Shown here in pieces: positions 1-12,500 of a DNA stretch of 64,000 nt. Both the position numbers and the translations under genes were made by a program. The notes under the pieces are model-generated. The model was not told the origin of the DNA. It did no database searches and saw only the letters and a program-made list of their open reading frames with translations. Every line of letters begins with the position of its first letter. Positions within the stretch are counted from its first letter, which is position 1. This DNA comes from Pteria penguin (taxonomy: Eukaryota > Mollusca > Bivalvia > Pterioida > Pteriidae), in NCBI GenBank assembly GCA_035048485.1, contig CM068585.1, positions 16,721,501-16,785,500 on the forward strand, read 5' to 3'.

Positions 1-517
1 CATTCAAAAGTAACTGACTGCCTGAACAAATTCGCAGACACATATACCAGGGAATAAACTTAACGCTCACCCACGACGAGTAAAATTTGTTGTGGACGAC
101 CAAGAAACACTTCCTACTCGCCCACGTGGCTAACGAAAAATCTGCAAGACGAATCGGCCTTTTCCTTGTTGAATTCTAATCTGAATCATCTAGATGCTTA
201 ATTTCGTCACTGAGTAAGCGGAACTTTTTACCGTATTTGTTAGTTAGCAATATCCGGTTTCGTGTTTGTTTATACAAGTCAAAGCATAGAAATTCTATTT
301 CCCATAAGGTCCCATGTTAAATTGCCAAACTTCCAGCAAGATTTACACAACATCCTGCATTTTAGCTATATACAAATGGTTTCTGTGTGGGCTCATAAAG
401 ATTGGTGTGGGCCCATAGATTCTGAGTTTTACGAGCCCACATGGCTCGTAAAGATTTCTGTTAAGTTTATTCCCTGTATATTCTCTTGCTTATTGTGTTT
501 TTGTCAAGTGGTAAACA
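1..517. other. Non-coding flank left of the mariner element
   Basis: I see no recognisable exon, RNA gene or repeat. It could be intron or downstream sequence of the talin-like gene, which is transcribed leftward and is incomplete. Open frames here are short and match no family I know. Confidence 0.4.
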
Positions 518-1817
518 TACGAGGGGTGTTCCGAAATTATTGTTACTTGCGCAATATCTCGTGGAAATAGTGCTAAATGAGCTTTAAACTACCTCATGGC
601 GATAGCGTGATATCTGAAGCGTGGTATAGGTAAATTTCTCGCTCATAATTACACTGACCTTGGTGCTGTGTACATTGTTTTGTAGCGTACTCGTTACACT
701 CTATATAAATATGGTTGGCAAGAGAGCTGAAAACGTAATTGAAATTAGGGCCTATATCAAAGGTAGGTCTCTACTTGGCTTAAAGGCGGTAGATATTCAT
801 CGTGAGGTGTGTGATATTTATGGGAAGGGTCAAATGTCATATATGAGTATTTGTAGGTGGGTTGCTCGATTTAAGTCGGGACACCAGCAGCTGAAAGATG
901 CTGCTCACACAGGTCGCCCTGCAACAACAACAACAAAGCATAACATTGAACGAATTCGGCAAATCCTTGAAAAAGATGCAAGGTACACTGTCAGGCAGTT
1001 AGCTAAAATGACAGGCTTGTCTTTAGCACGTATTCACTGTATTTTAAAGAAACATCTTAAGCTGGGCAAGATCAATGCCAGGTGGATACCCCATTTACTA
1101 ACTCACAACCAAAAGAGGTCCCGGGTTGACAAGGCCAAATCCTTATTGAAGAAATACCCAAAATACAGCAAAAAGGCTTTTGATAATTTGGTCACAGGTG
1201 ATGAAACATGGGTGTATTTTTTCAAGCCCAAAAGAAAATGCTCTAATCGAATCTGGGCAAACAAAAACGCCAGGCGCCCTAGCATTGCTAAAAGAATACG
1301 CACCATGAGGAAGGTTTTGTATGTCATATTCTTTGATAACAAGGGTCCAATCATGCAAATCCCTGTTCCGAAAGGCAAAACTGTCACAGCAAAGTATTAT
1401 AGAGACGTTGCACTTCGAAAACTGAAGAAAGTCTACAAACGCCGCCGCCCACATACAGGTTTGAAGTACCTAAGGCTCTTGCATGACAATGCGCCAGCAC
1501 ACAAGGCGCGTATTGTAACGGAGTTTTTGAAGGCAGAAAAGGTCACTGTCCTCCCCCACCCTGCATTTTCACCAGACTTGGCCCCCTGTGACTTTTTCTT
1601 GTTCCCCAAACTAAAATTTCACCTATCTGGAAAAAAATATAAATCAATCACCAGTATCTTATGAGTATACCAATTCAAGAGTACGAAAACTGTTTCCAAA
1701 AGTGGATTGATCGGTTGAAACGATGCATAAATGCAGAGGGGAAGTACTTCGAAGGACAGGGCAAAGTAAAATGATCACAATTACTTCTATCAAAAAGAAA
1801 TCAGAACATCCCTCGTA
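518..1817 (+). mobile_element. mariner-family DNA transposon (about 1.3 kb)
   Basis: The element is bounded by TA dinucleotides and imperfect terminal inverted repeats. The left end reads TACGAGGGGTGTTCCGA and the right end, reverse-complemented, reads TACGAGGGATGTTCTGA. The TA at each end is the expected target-site duplication of Tc1/mariner elements. The length and single transposase frame fit mariner. The near-intact frame and matched ends suggest a fairly recent copy, although it is now frameshifted. Confidence 0.93.
711..1774 (+). pseudogene. mariner transposase, DD34D, frameshifted near the C-terminus
   Basis: This encodes the enzyme that cuts and pastes mariner elements. The ATG at 711 opens the usual N-terminus; upstream in-frame codons from 660 are probably not coding. 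A helix-turn-helix DNA-binding half covers about residues 1-115, followed by the family WIPHLL motif (about 125-130). The catalytic triad is visible: D164 in GDETWV, D259 in HDNAPAH and D294 in SPDLAPCD, with 34 residues between the last two (DD34D). The frame stops at 1664 after 317 residues, but the usual mariner C-terminus (YENCFQKWIDRLKRC, then YFEG) continues in another frame to a stop at 1772-1774. The shift lies around 1630-1650, plausibly in the run of seven A at about 1632. All catalytic residues precede it, but this copy is probably inactive. Confidence 0.93.
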
Positions 1818-4800
1818 TTACTTGAATAACATTTAAATAAGTATTTTCTAGAAGAAAACAAAGCTCATCAGAATGCTGTGACTTTTAAAATGTTATAACT
1901 TATATATATGACTCCACAACTTATAAAAAATCACAGGTGTCTGAGATTTAGGGAATTCATCTAAATGCTGTATAAAAATTCAATGAGATCAGAATAATAT
2001 AAAAAAAAAAATAAAACATAGGTCAAATGTCAAGGTCAATACTATATAATCATTGGTGCCAAATGTAAACGATTGTCATGCTGAATCTATATGATAAAAA
2101 AATATGAAAGTCCTATTCCTTATAGTTCAAAGGATATATACATAAGGTTACAGATTTTGAAAAGAAATCCTATCCCCTGTACATCAAAAGATATACTAAA
2201 GGGAATGGTTCTTGAAAAGTAAGTAAAAATCAGGAAAAATCAAAGGACTGAAGGTCCTGAGTAACACTCATATGAAGATGAAGAGGATATCGTTTTATCA
2301 ATAGTATCAAGGATGTAGTCTTGTGAGCGATTTACGCCTAAAAGTAATCTGCCTAACGGGAGGTAACTCATACCCTCATGATGATGTAACATTTTTAGTC
2401 GTGATAGAAAATACAGAAGTAATATTCAATAATTTGTCTATTATGCGTGTGTTTGTAAATTATCATGTGATATTGAAGAAAACCGTTTTTAGAGTTATTT
2501 TATTGACCAAAACTTGTTTACAACATACCGGTTTCCGTTGCTCTAGTAATCGACAATGCTGATATAGATCTCTATGCAGCAAATACGAAATGGGATAAAT
2601 AAAATATTTTAAAACCAAAAAAAGCACACAAGATAGTCAACTAAAAGCAAAGGCCAGTATATTTAATTATCTTGAAACAATAAAAACTAAATTTAATGAA
2701 CAAGAGACGGTTTTTATTTTTAACCCTCAGAGTGCTAACGTATTTGAAAAGGGCTGATGATTTACGTCACACATTAGAAGATGATGTTATTGAGACGTTA
2801 CGTCTTAATGATGTGATATCGTCGCACCTGCTGTATATGCTGTCTGTTGAAAAGTATGGTGTCTTTGAGCCATTATATCTCAGGACTTGTTCACAGTAGA
2901 GGCAGGATTTACATATCATTAAAAAGAAGATATTTTAAACTTTTAAATAATGCTACGATGTTCTTACTGACATATTCATTGAAGTAGTTATATATGTACC
3001 ACAAAGGCACATTTTTCAAGGAAATATATGTACTTGTTTTCCAAATAGCTTCCATCTTCCTAAAAGGGGGGAGGGCATTAATGTGTTTATATATTTTGAT
3101 TATATCGAATCTAAATATGGATTTAATTTGAAATGTCATTAGAAGCTTATATGTATACAAATCAATTCCTTTCTTGATCATGAAAAGGAAATATTTCATT
3201 CAATATATATTACACACAAATGAGGTTATAGCAAAATGGAGGGAGGGTGTAATATCTATCAAATTTCTTTGTAAAACGCTCCATTACCTATTGTAATTTT
3301 ATGTTGTTTTGACTTATGACAGACCAATGCACATTACAGTGTAATATCACAGTGATGCAGATTACAGAAATTATCAAATAAGTGTACTTCTTGCGAAATT
3401 GTCATCATTTTAGTAGGTATGTTTAATTACTATATCCACTATGAAACGCTTCATAAGTTGTCAGAGCTTTCCCTAATCCTTGTTATTTTTCTAATCAATC
3501 AGTATAAATTCATAAGTTTATCTACCAAAATGAAAAACCCAAACTTTTCTGTGTCATATTTGTGAAAAAAACTATATAACCTGCTCTAAAATGACATTTC
3601 TCTATATCGAAATAGGCATGACACAGTGTTAATTTGCATTGATTCTAGTACAATAATTTGTTCCATAACATGATACGTTTTTGTTATTATTTAATCTATC
3701 TTTGTCTGTTCTTATAGAATACAATGTATGCATGAAATAGCCAGTTGTAGATTTTAATTCTTCTTACTAGTTCACCAGACTACCCCCTTAATTGAGGACT
3801 AGTTTCATTCTACAATTAACAGTACAAATTCAAAATGACTCTTGAATCATTATTGAGTTATTCTTATTAATTTTCTTTTAATGAAACAAAATTGAAGTGG
3901 GAATAGTTATACGAAGCTTGCATTCAAGTCTGCATCCCAAGATGAACCATTAGCACAAGTTTGGGAATTTTCACACACTGTTTAGTCAAGGCAACTTGGC
4001 ATACAGCCAAGTCTTTTATTTTTACTAGTTTGTCGCAAACTGAGGTACCCCTAACAGGTTAACCAAATCACTGAAGTGGAAAACTGTCACATGAAGCAAT
4101 CGAACCTGGTACTCTAGTGTGGATCCCATAGATGAATCATTGGTGCAACTTTGGTACTTGTACTGTCCAAAACTGAGATACTCATGCCCAAAACAGGATA
4201 CCAAAATGACTCAAATGGAACAAGCAAATTCAGAGAATTGTGGTTCCCTGTTTTGACGCTCTAACAGTAAGGGTGCAGTGATCTGTGACATTGTCATTGT
4301 TGTGCATGTCTACAGATACAGGAAAGGTATTGCAACTAGGCACAAACATGCCAGATATGATGGCCCTACGTTTTTGTGATAGACAGATAGACGGATGGAC
4401 ATGTGATCATAAAACTGTCCTTGCTTTGACCATTTGCTGTGGATTTGACGAGTACAAAGACAGAGAAGACATGGTGAATCCATGTTTGTAATTAGGAGGG
4501 GAAAGTCTCATCACAAGGAATCTACATGTGAAGTTGTACCCCTACTGGATCAAAAGTTATAGCCCCGGTTAAAGTTTTTTTGTGACAGACTGACAGATGG
4601 AGGAATGAGTATTATGAGATGTAATGTCCTCTTGCTTTCACAAAAGCGGGGGACAAAAAGTGATGTTAAAAAAACATTCTAATTAACTTGTTTTGTTTTG
4701 ATAATTCTGATTGGTCCACACATTAGCGTTCAGACATGTATAACCATGATATACCGTTCTCAAATTTATTAATACATTAATAGTCATTATACCTACTCTT

Positions 4801-6443
4801 TGTCCACATTGCCTCTGACTCCAACTATCAAACATTCTGTCTGAACCAACTTTGTTCGCTGCTCTTAACGTCCATCTTAAATCTCATATCAAGGACAATT
4901 TGCAAGTTCTACCATTCACGTGCACAATTATTACAATCAAGTTAAACCAACAAAACTGACAACGTACATGACATGCATGCATACCACAGACACCGTGCAA
5001 CATGTTTTCCATCATGTTATTTCATCTCCCCGCGCCAGAGCAAATCTGCCTGTTCAGCTGTTTACGATGCGATGTCAAGTCACTCATGTATGAATCAATT
5101 TGTGATTTATAATTTAAATCATGGAATTTTAAGAATATAAAACCGAAGAAACGTCTTATGTCGGTGCACTAAATACCAATTTGTTTCTCGATGCCATCAG
5201 TGCGTAGTAATCAACGAGTGAATGAAAACATAGGTTACACGCCAGTTAGTTTCAAAATTAATCGTCGTGTTTGTTCAGCTCTGGTATAGACTTTCCATAC
5301 ATCTTCCTAAATAATTTGCTGAATATGTAGTTATTAACATACCAGAAGTATCAAATGTTCATGAATATTTGCAAATTTAATACACATAATCATGGACCTA
5401 TTTCACTGAGTGTAGGAATACATGAGCAAAGGGGTGAATCCCAATATGGCAGCGCCCATGACCCGGGTCCATAACAGTGTAACACTTCGTGTTACAAAAA
5501 GTCAGGTCATGAGAAAAACTGGAATTTTAATGTGTCAGTGCGACACAGATGCCCCCACTGGCAGCTAAGGTAGTGAAATAAAATTGCCAGAGAACTAATA
5601 TTTGAAATTTTTAAAAATTTCTAATGTTCAAGGGCATTACTCTGTTTAAAAATTACATACCCATATTCAAATCTGACCAGTATTTTCCCTTGATACATCT
5701 AAATACCCAATATCAATTTAATCCATCAAACCCTCACTGAGAAAATGAGCAGAAATGTCATTTTTAAGAAATTTTCTATGTTCACGGGCAATAACTCTTT
5801 CCGAAATTATCAGACCACACCCATATTCGACCTTGACCTGCAATTTCCCTTGGTATATCTATATATCCAATATCAATTTATTGACAAAACCTTCCCTGAC
5901 ATTCTGCCTAAGCAAGCTAAAAGTATGTCGAAATGAAACAATTTCACTCAAAATGCAACGTCACTGACATACTGCTCACTTTCGCATCCCTGTCCTCTGC
6001 ACATTGGTCTATCTTCATGAAAACTATCTACTTGCAACTCTCAGAGTCTATGTTAGAACTATCCTCAAAGTCCTATACATAAAAACCTAGCTCCGAAGTT
6101 GGGTGTGGAAACTGGATCTTACTGGATCCACTATAGGTCAGGCTGTTGTGTTTTAGAGATCTGCCACAATATTTACATTTTGACAGCATCCATATTGCTT
6201 TTTTAGTCAAATTTAATTTTAAAGCATGTAATTGTTTACATACATAAAATATCCCCTCAACAACCAATCAAAATTCATATAAGGATGATAAATGTTTGCA
6301 CATACAAATTAGCTCATTAGCTTACAGACAGCAACAACTTCAAAATTTAAAGTATGTAACAATTCAATGGAAGTCCAATTGATTTCAAGGATGTACATAT
6401 GGCAGTAAGAAAACTAATGATAAATTCGTTAAGAGCTACTTAC
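1818..6443. other. Gene-poor stretch, possibly intron or 3' region of the talin-like gene
   Basis: About 4.6 kb of AT-rich sequence. The talin-like gene should continue leftward here from its donor at 6443, but I found no exon for the FERM F3 module or rod on the minus strand. Segments at 5530-5640 match a dispersed repeat seen again at 63360-63480 (both carry GGCAGCTAAGG and an AGAACTAATATTTGAAA stretch). Nothing else is assignable. Confidence 0.45.
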
Positions 6444-6574
6444 TCCCACAAAAATCCTGCTTTATGTTTGGTTTCATCATAAATTCCATATTGAATTTGG
6501 CACTGCAGGGCGGCAAATTCAACAGCTTGATCCAGACTGACAATGTGTGTTCCTTTCAGGATTGAATCTCTTGA
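6444..6574 (-). CDS. Talin-like gene, exon 5 (F2)
   Basis: This encodes SRDSILKGTHIVSLDQAVEF, then CQIQYGIYDETKHKAGFLW. Talin F2 has RDDILNGSHPVS and QIQFG...KHKAGFLD at the same place. The exon ends GGGA|GTAAGT in phase 2. Reading through would give a stop two codons later, so the splice matters: with it, the gene continues leftward. Confidence 0.92.
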
Positions 6575-9500
6575 CTGAAACATGAAGGGCAATTAAAACA
6601 AGAACTGTCACAAAGAGATATGCAGTAAATTAGTCCTTTTGATGTCAATAGACTATTTCCCAATTTTTAAATGCTCTTCGAAATTTTCATTAATATTCTT
6701 TAAATATATTACCATAAAAAGCATGTGAATAGGGACCCACACTGACATTTCAATTATAGATTTCAAATTGAAGTGCAAAGTTGCCTTTTGATTTTGAGTA
6801 GATATCACCGTTTTCCCTGTGGCTTGTTCACTTATAATCCTTTTGCTTAAATCTTGAAAGAATTTTTATCATATCACATGCCTACAGACAGACAATTCTA
6901 CTTGAATTTAAAATTTTATAATAATTTGAAAAGAAGCGAAACTCGAAAATGGCCTATTAAAACACGAGGAACCCTCTTTGATTTTTATATTCTGCTTTTG
7001 AAATCTTACAAATATCAACGAGATCGAAACCATCAGTGCTATCACTAAATAGCTAAAGGACCATCAGTAAATCAGCTACTGGACTATCACTAAAATAGTT
7101 AAAGGACTATCACTAAAAAGCTGAAGGACTATCACTAAATCAGCTACAGGACCATCACTAAAATAGTTAAAGGACTATCACTTAAACAGCTAAAGGACTA
7201 TCACTAAAATAGCTAAGGGACTATCACTAAAACAGCTGCAAGATTATTACTAAAATAGTTAAAGGACTATCACTAAAAAGCTAAAGGACTATCACTAAAT
7301 CAACCACAGGACCATCACTAAAATAGTTAAAGGACTATCACTAAGACAGCTAAAGGACTATCAATAAATCAGCTACAGGACCAACACTAAAATAATTAAA
7401 GGACTATCACTAAAACAGCTAAAGGACTATCACTAAAATAGCTAAGGGACTATCACTAAGACAGCTAAAGGACTATCACAATAGTGAAAGGATTATCGGT
7501 AAAATAGCTAAAAGTCTTTCACTAAAATAGTTAAAGAACATTTCTAAGAAACAAAATGAGAGCGTATACTCAATAAAATTCTCTTATTTTCTACATTCAA
7601 TTTTTGATGCACAATACTTAATTTATAATGAAATAATATATAGAATATTTAGCTAAAATTATAAGTTAAGGCAAATCAATCACATTATGAAACAAGAGGC
7701 CAAAATAAGCCTACAACACTCATCTAATCTTAAGCAAATGGTAAACTTAGAAAATATCAGAATGTTCTATAATTCTGTTTTTCATTCTATGTACATGTAA
7801 CTCATCTTTTATGTTGGAGGGGTAATGAGAATTCAGTTATTGTCCAGAAACCATTTTCAGTTGTCTATGCTCTATGACCTCAAATCAATAACCTCCAAAT
7901 TAAACAGACACATCATTGACTCACAGAAAATCTATGCAGGATGTTTCAAGACAAATCATATCAAGGAATTCACTTATGGTCCAAAAACATATTCAGTTGT
8001 CTATGTTGAGACCTTAAACTTGACCTTGAGCCTTCAAATCAATACAGTACATACTTAACTCAATGTGAGTCTATTTACAAAGTTTCATGTGGATATGTAT
8101 AAAGGAAATTCAGTTATGGTGTGGAAACCATTTTTAGTTGTTATCCATTCTCTGTGACCTTGACTTTGACCTTTAAGTCAATATGGCATATTCTTGACTT
8201 TTATCAGCTTTGAAGAAGTCTGTCAAAGCCTAATATTACATACAAATAATGCACTTCCTTCTTTTATAAATCTGCAAAACAGGTGCTTGAGATCCCATTA
8301 TACTGAATGTTATTGCACTTAAAGTAATTCTCTGACTTGGACAAAATAATAATATGCTATCTGTACTCACCTGTACATAAAGTAGATTGAGTTGGACTGG
8401 ATCTCGCTGATCCACATTTCGATCAGAGTAGAAGAATTTTTTTCGGAGAATCAAGGTCATATCATCATTAACTCCTTGTTCATTCAGAGTCTTATTGTGA
8501 TCCAACCAATCAACTATGAAAAAAAGTGCAGTATATGTTGGTATCGATTTTCTAATCGATTTTTTAAGTCCATAAGCTAGCTATTTCTGTTACATCAAAT
8601 GGGTTAAACACAAGACCACATGTCATGTAAGAGTAAGTATCTATTCACTGGCAAGGTTACATTAATTGGAATCAATGGAATAATCTTGAAAAAAGTTTCT
8701 GTAGTCATATTAATGTTAATTGCTTGTTCTTTCTGTGGTGTTAGACAAATAAAATGTGATATAAAAAAGCAAACAGATAAGACTTGAGATGTAATGATAC
8801 AGCTTCTCATGATACAATATGTATCATGATACACTGTGTAACCAAGAAATCAGTTTTATAATTTATTACTTTGGTATATATATCATGAATTATCTAATAA
8901 TAAATTCTGAGAATGAAAAAAATATACATGTATATGTAAATGTATATATACATTGAACAACTTATGCTAGAAATGAGTTACAAATAGGCACAAAACATAA
9001 TTTCATAAAGAATATTTTGATAATCTACATGTATTTAGATTTTTATGCCCACAGAATCAAAGATTTGGTGGCATCTAGTTTTTGGCCTGTCTGTTTGTCT
9101 CATGTCTGTAGCAAACACTTTAACATTTGACATAACTTTTCAACTGTAAAAGGGGTTTCATTTTTCCAATGTGTTTTCCTTGTGACAAGACCTTTCCGTG
9201 GGTACAATAATTTTTGACCTTGTAACCTTGACCATGATCTTTGGCCTACATTTCAAAAACTTTAATATTGGGTATAACTTTTGAATGGTAAGTGACAGGG
9301 GTTTCATATTTCACATGTGTATTTTTTGTTACGAGACCTTTCTATCAGTACCAAAATTCTGACCTTGACCTTTCAGTTTGAACTACATTTAGGATAATAG
9401 CTTGTACTGACAAAGTTGGTGCCTGGGGCACTGTATTTCACAAATACGGCGTGTGTTTTTTGGCATAATTCTTCTGTTTGAAATACTTATATACATATCA

Positions 9501-12500
9501 TAGAAATTGTTATGGATTTTTATAAAGACTGGATTGCAGTATTGTTGCTATATCATTTGAGCTTCTTCCTGTTTTGTGTATCATATCATGGCCTCTGTAT
9601 CATGATACAAGTATATCGTATTGAGGTATATCATTACATTCCTAGGTAAGACTACTCACTTTCATCATCTGTATGAAGTTTTCTCCTCATCTTGTCAAGT
9701 TTTTCCTCGTCTTTTGCAATAGATTTCTCCTTCTTCATGATCAATGTTCTTTCCTTATACTCCTCAGGAAAATCAACAACTAGTGAATATTCCTCATAAT
9801 TAGCCAAACCTGTAGATATATATAACCCAATAATCTAACATCATGATTGTCCAAACCTGTAGATACAGGTATATAACCCAATAATCTAACATCATGATTG
9901 TCCAAAACTGTGGCTACCGGTATATAACCCAATAATCTAATATCATGATTGTCCAAAACTGTGGCTACCGGTATATAACCCAATAATCTAATATCATGAT
10001 TGTCCAAACCTGTAGATATATATAACCCAATAATCTAACATCATGATTGTCCAAACCTGTAGATACCGGTATATAACCCAATAATCTAACATCATGATTG
10101 GCCAAACTGGTTGATATATAATCCAATAATCTGACATCATGATTGTCCAAACCTGTAGATATAGAGCCCAATAATCTATTATCCTAATAGGCCAAACTTG
10201 GAGATAAATAGACCAAAAATCTATTAACATAATTAGCCAAAGCAGTAGAAAAATAATCCTCTATTTAATATCATAATGTCCCCCTAATAAGATGAAATTC
10301 AATAAATCAAGGGAACTGCATGGAGTTATTAAGTTTACAGTATAAATGTTATGTCTTTTCCTTATATAAAAGGGGCAGGCTTGGTGTAGTGGTTAAGCGC
10401 TTGGCTTGCGGCGCCGACGATCCGGGTTCGATTCCCGGGTTGCACCACTATGTTTAAGAGGTTGGTAACCTCCTGCTTCCATGTCGCGATATAACTGAAA
10501 TATTGTTGAAAGCGACGTAAAACACCAATCAACCAACCAACCAACCTTATATAAAAATGTGGGCTTTAAAAATGAGTTGGGAGTGGGAGTCTAAGAAATC
10601 TGTGTTTGAGTAAGCCAGAAGAAAACTACAGTAAGAGAATTTTCAATGACTGAATTATACCATAAATGAAAAATTTACATTTCATTTGGCTATGTCTAGA
10701 GACTTACCAATCTTTTCACATAGGGACTGTACTATTTCACTGACCGTCTGTCCCTCCTCTACCTGAAGTTTCTTTGCACTCCCATCCAACAGGGTGATCT
10801 GTATTATCTTAGATGTCTCTTGGGGTAAGTTGCCATTTACTTCTATAAAACAACCAACGAATAATTTTATTCAGATTACATGGTATATTATAGAGATTAG
10901 AACATGTTTGTAAAACATATGCCCCCGCTGTAGGCTTATTTCATAGCAGCAACAAAGCTTTCCCAACTAACATTTTCGTTATAAGTTTCATGGGCTGTAA
11001 GTCCTATTAATATTACCAGTTTTAACCTTGCTATTGAACATATTGACTCTAAAATCTATATGCATCCTTCCCTATTAAATTATCTCTGTTTAATAAAAGA
11101 ACTTGACTTGTAAAATAATGTGAAATATGATAATTCTGATGAGCAGTTAATGATATAATAATTATATGATAACATATAAAAATCATCTGGAACCAATAAT
11201 TTTTTCCATCAGCTGTGACCTTTCACATTTTGATCCCAAAATCAAAATGCTTCTTCCTCTCTTAGTAAGTAACCATATATCCAAATTTAGTTAGAATATG
11301 ATGAAAGGTACTTGTGTTATCATCTGGAAACTAATAATTACAGTCTATTTTCATCAACTGTGACCTTGACCTTTGACTTTCTTACCCCAAAATCAATAGG
11401 GTTCTTCCTCTCTTGATATAAGTAAGCATATATCCAAATTTAATCTGAATATGATTCAAAGGTACTTGTCAATGAGTTAATGAGTTATCATTCAGAAACC
11501 AATAATTACAGTCTATTTTCATCAGCTGTGACCTTAACTTTTGACCTTTTGACCCCAATATCAGTAGGGTTCTTCCCCTCTTGATAAATAAGCATATAAC
11601 AATACTTGGTTTGAATAGAATAAAAAGTAAATGTACTTCAGTTATTATACAGAAACCAAATGTGTGACGGGGGGATGGCAGGATGGACATTTATAGCAAA
11701 CACTATAACTGGCGGAGGCATAAAAACTGGGTCAGTAAGTCTTGTTAACTTACATACTGTGTTCAGAAACTGCTTTGTAGTTTTTTGTTGTATACAGTAT
11801 TTACAAGAATATCAAAGCTGAAGTGAAGCTGAAAAATGAACCCTTTTAAATATATGCACATAATGCACATCCTCAGTACATATTGCCAAATATGTGGGCA
11901 ATAAAAGTGAGTGTAGAAAAATTCATCTCCCTTTAAGTTGTCTGAAAAATGCCAGAAATCAACAATTCTCCAATTCATAGGATGCCTACCCATTTAGTAT
12001 ATAAGATTTATATAAGAATTCATCATATTGTTTTTAATAAATAATGGGCCAAGACCCCATGGGAGAGATTAGTATGTATAAGATCCCTCAATGCTTCAGT
12101 TAGGTCCATGGTATCATTGCATAGGTCTGAATTTCTGTGCACTGCATCAGGCTGAGGCCTAATACAGTAGGCAATCACAATATCTACATTCATCCAAAAA
12201 CTGTGAGAAAACGATTGTGCTAGTTTTCTGCAAGCTTGTAACTTTGTACTGCTTTTCCTTCAGTTCTGCATGTTGTATGGCTTGGTTGGTGGCATGCGGT
12301 CCCAAACCATTTCCAAAGAGACAATGGAAATGGCTCTTTTTCACAGACGAGTCGAATTTTTTTCGTACAGTCTAACGTTATGTGTACTGACGTTGTGGGG
12401 AACACTTCCCTGACACTTGCGTTAATGATAAGGATAGGTATTGGATTGGCTTAATTATGATCTGGGGAGGGATATCTCATAGATTTAAGTCATACTAAGT

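Noticed and set aside
1103..1454. Two minus-strand ORFs of about 100 codons
   Set aside because: They are antisense to the mariner transposase, whose frame has clear motifs.
9780..10230. Peptide repeats LDNHDVRLLGYIP in three overlapping minus-strand frames
   Set aside because: They are translations of the intronic minisatellite, not a repeat protein. Frames change between units and the true exon reads in a different frame.
10371..10445. Functional tRNA gene (A and B boxes)
   Set aside because: The same head is followed by the same SINE body and poly(CCAA) tail at three loci with target-site duplications, so it is a SINE.
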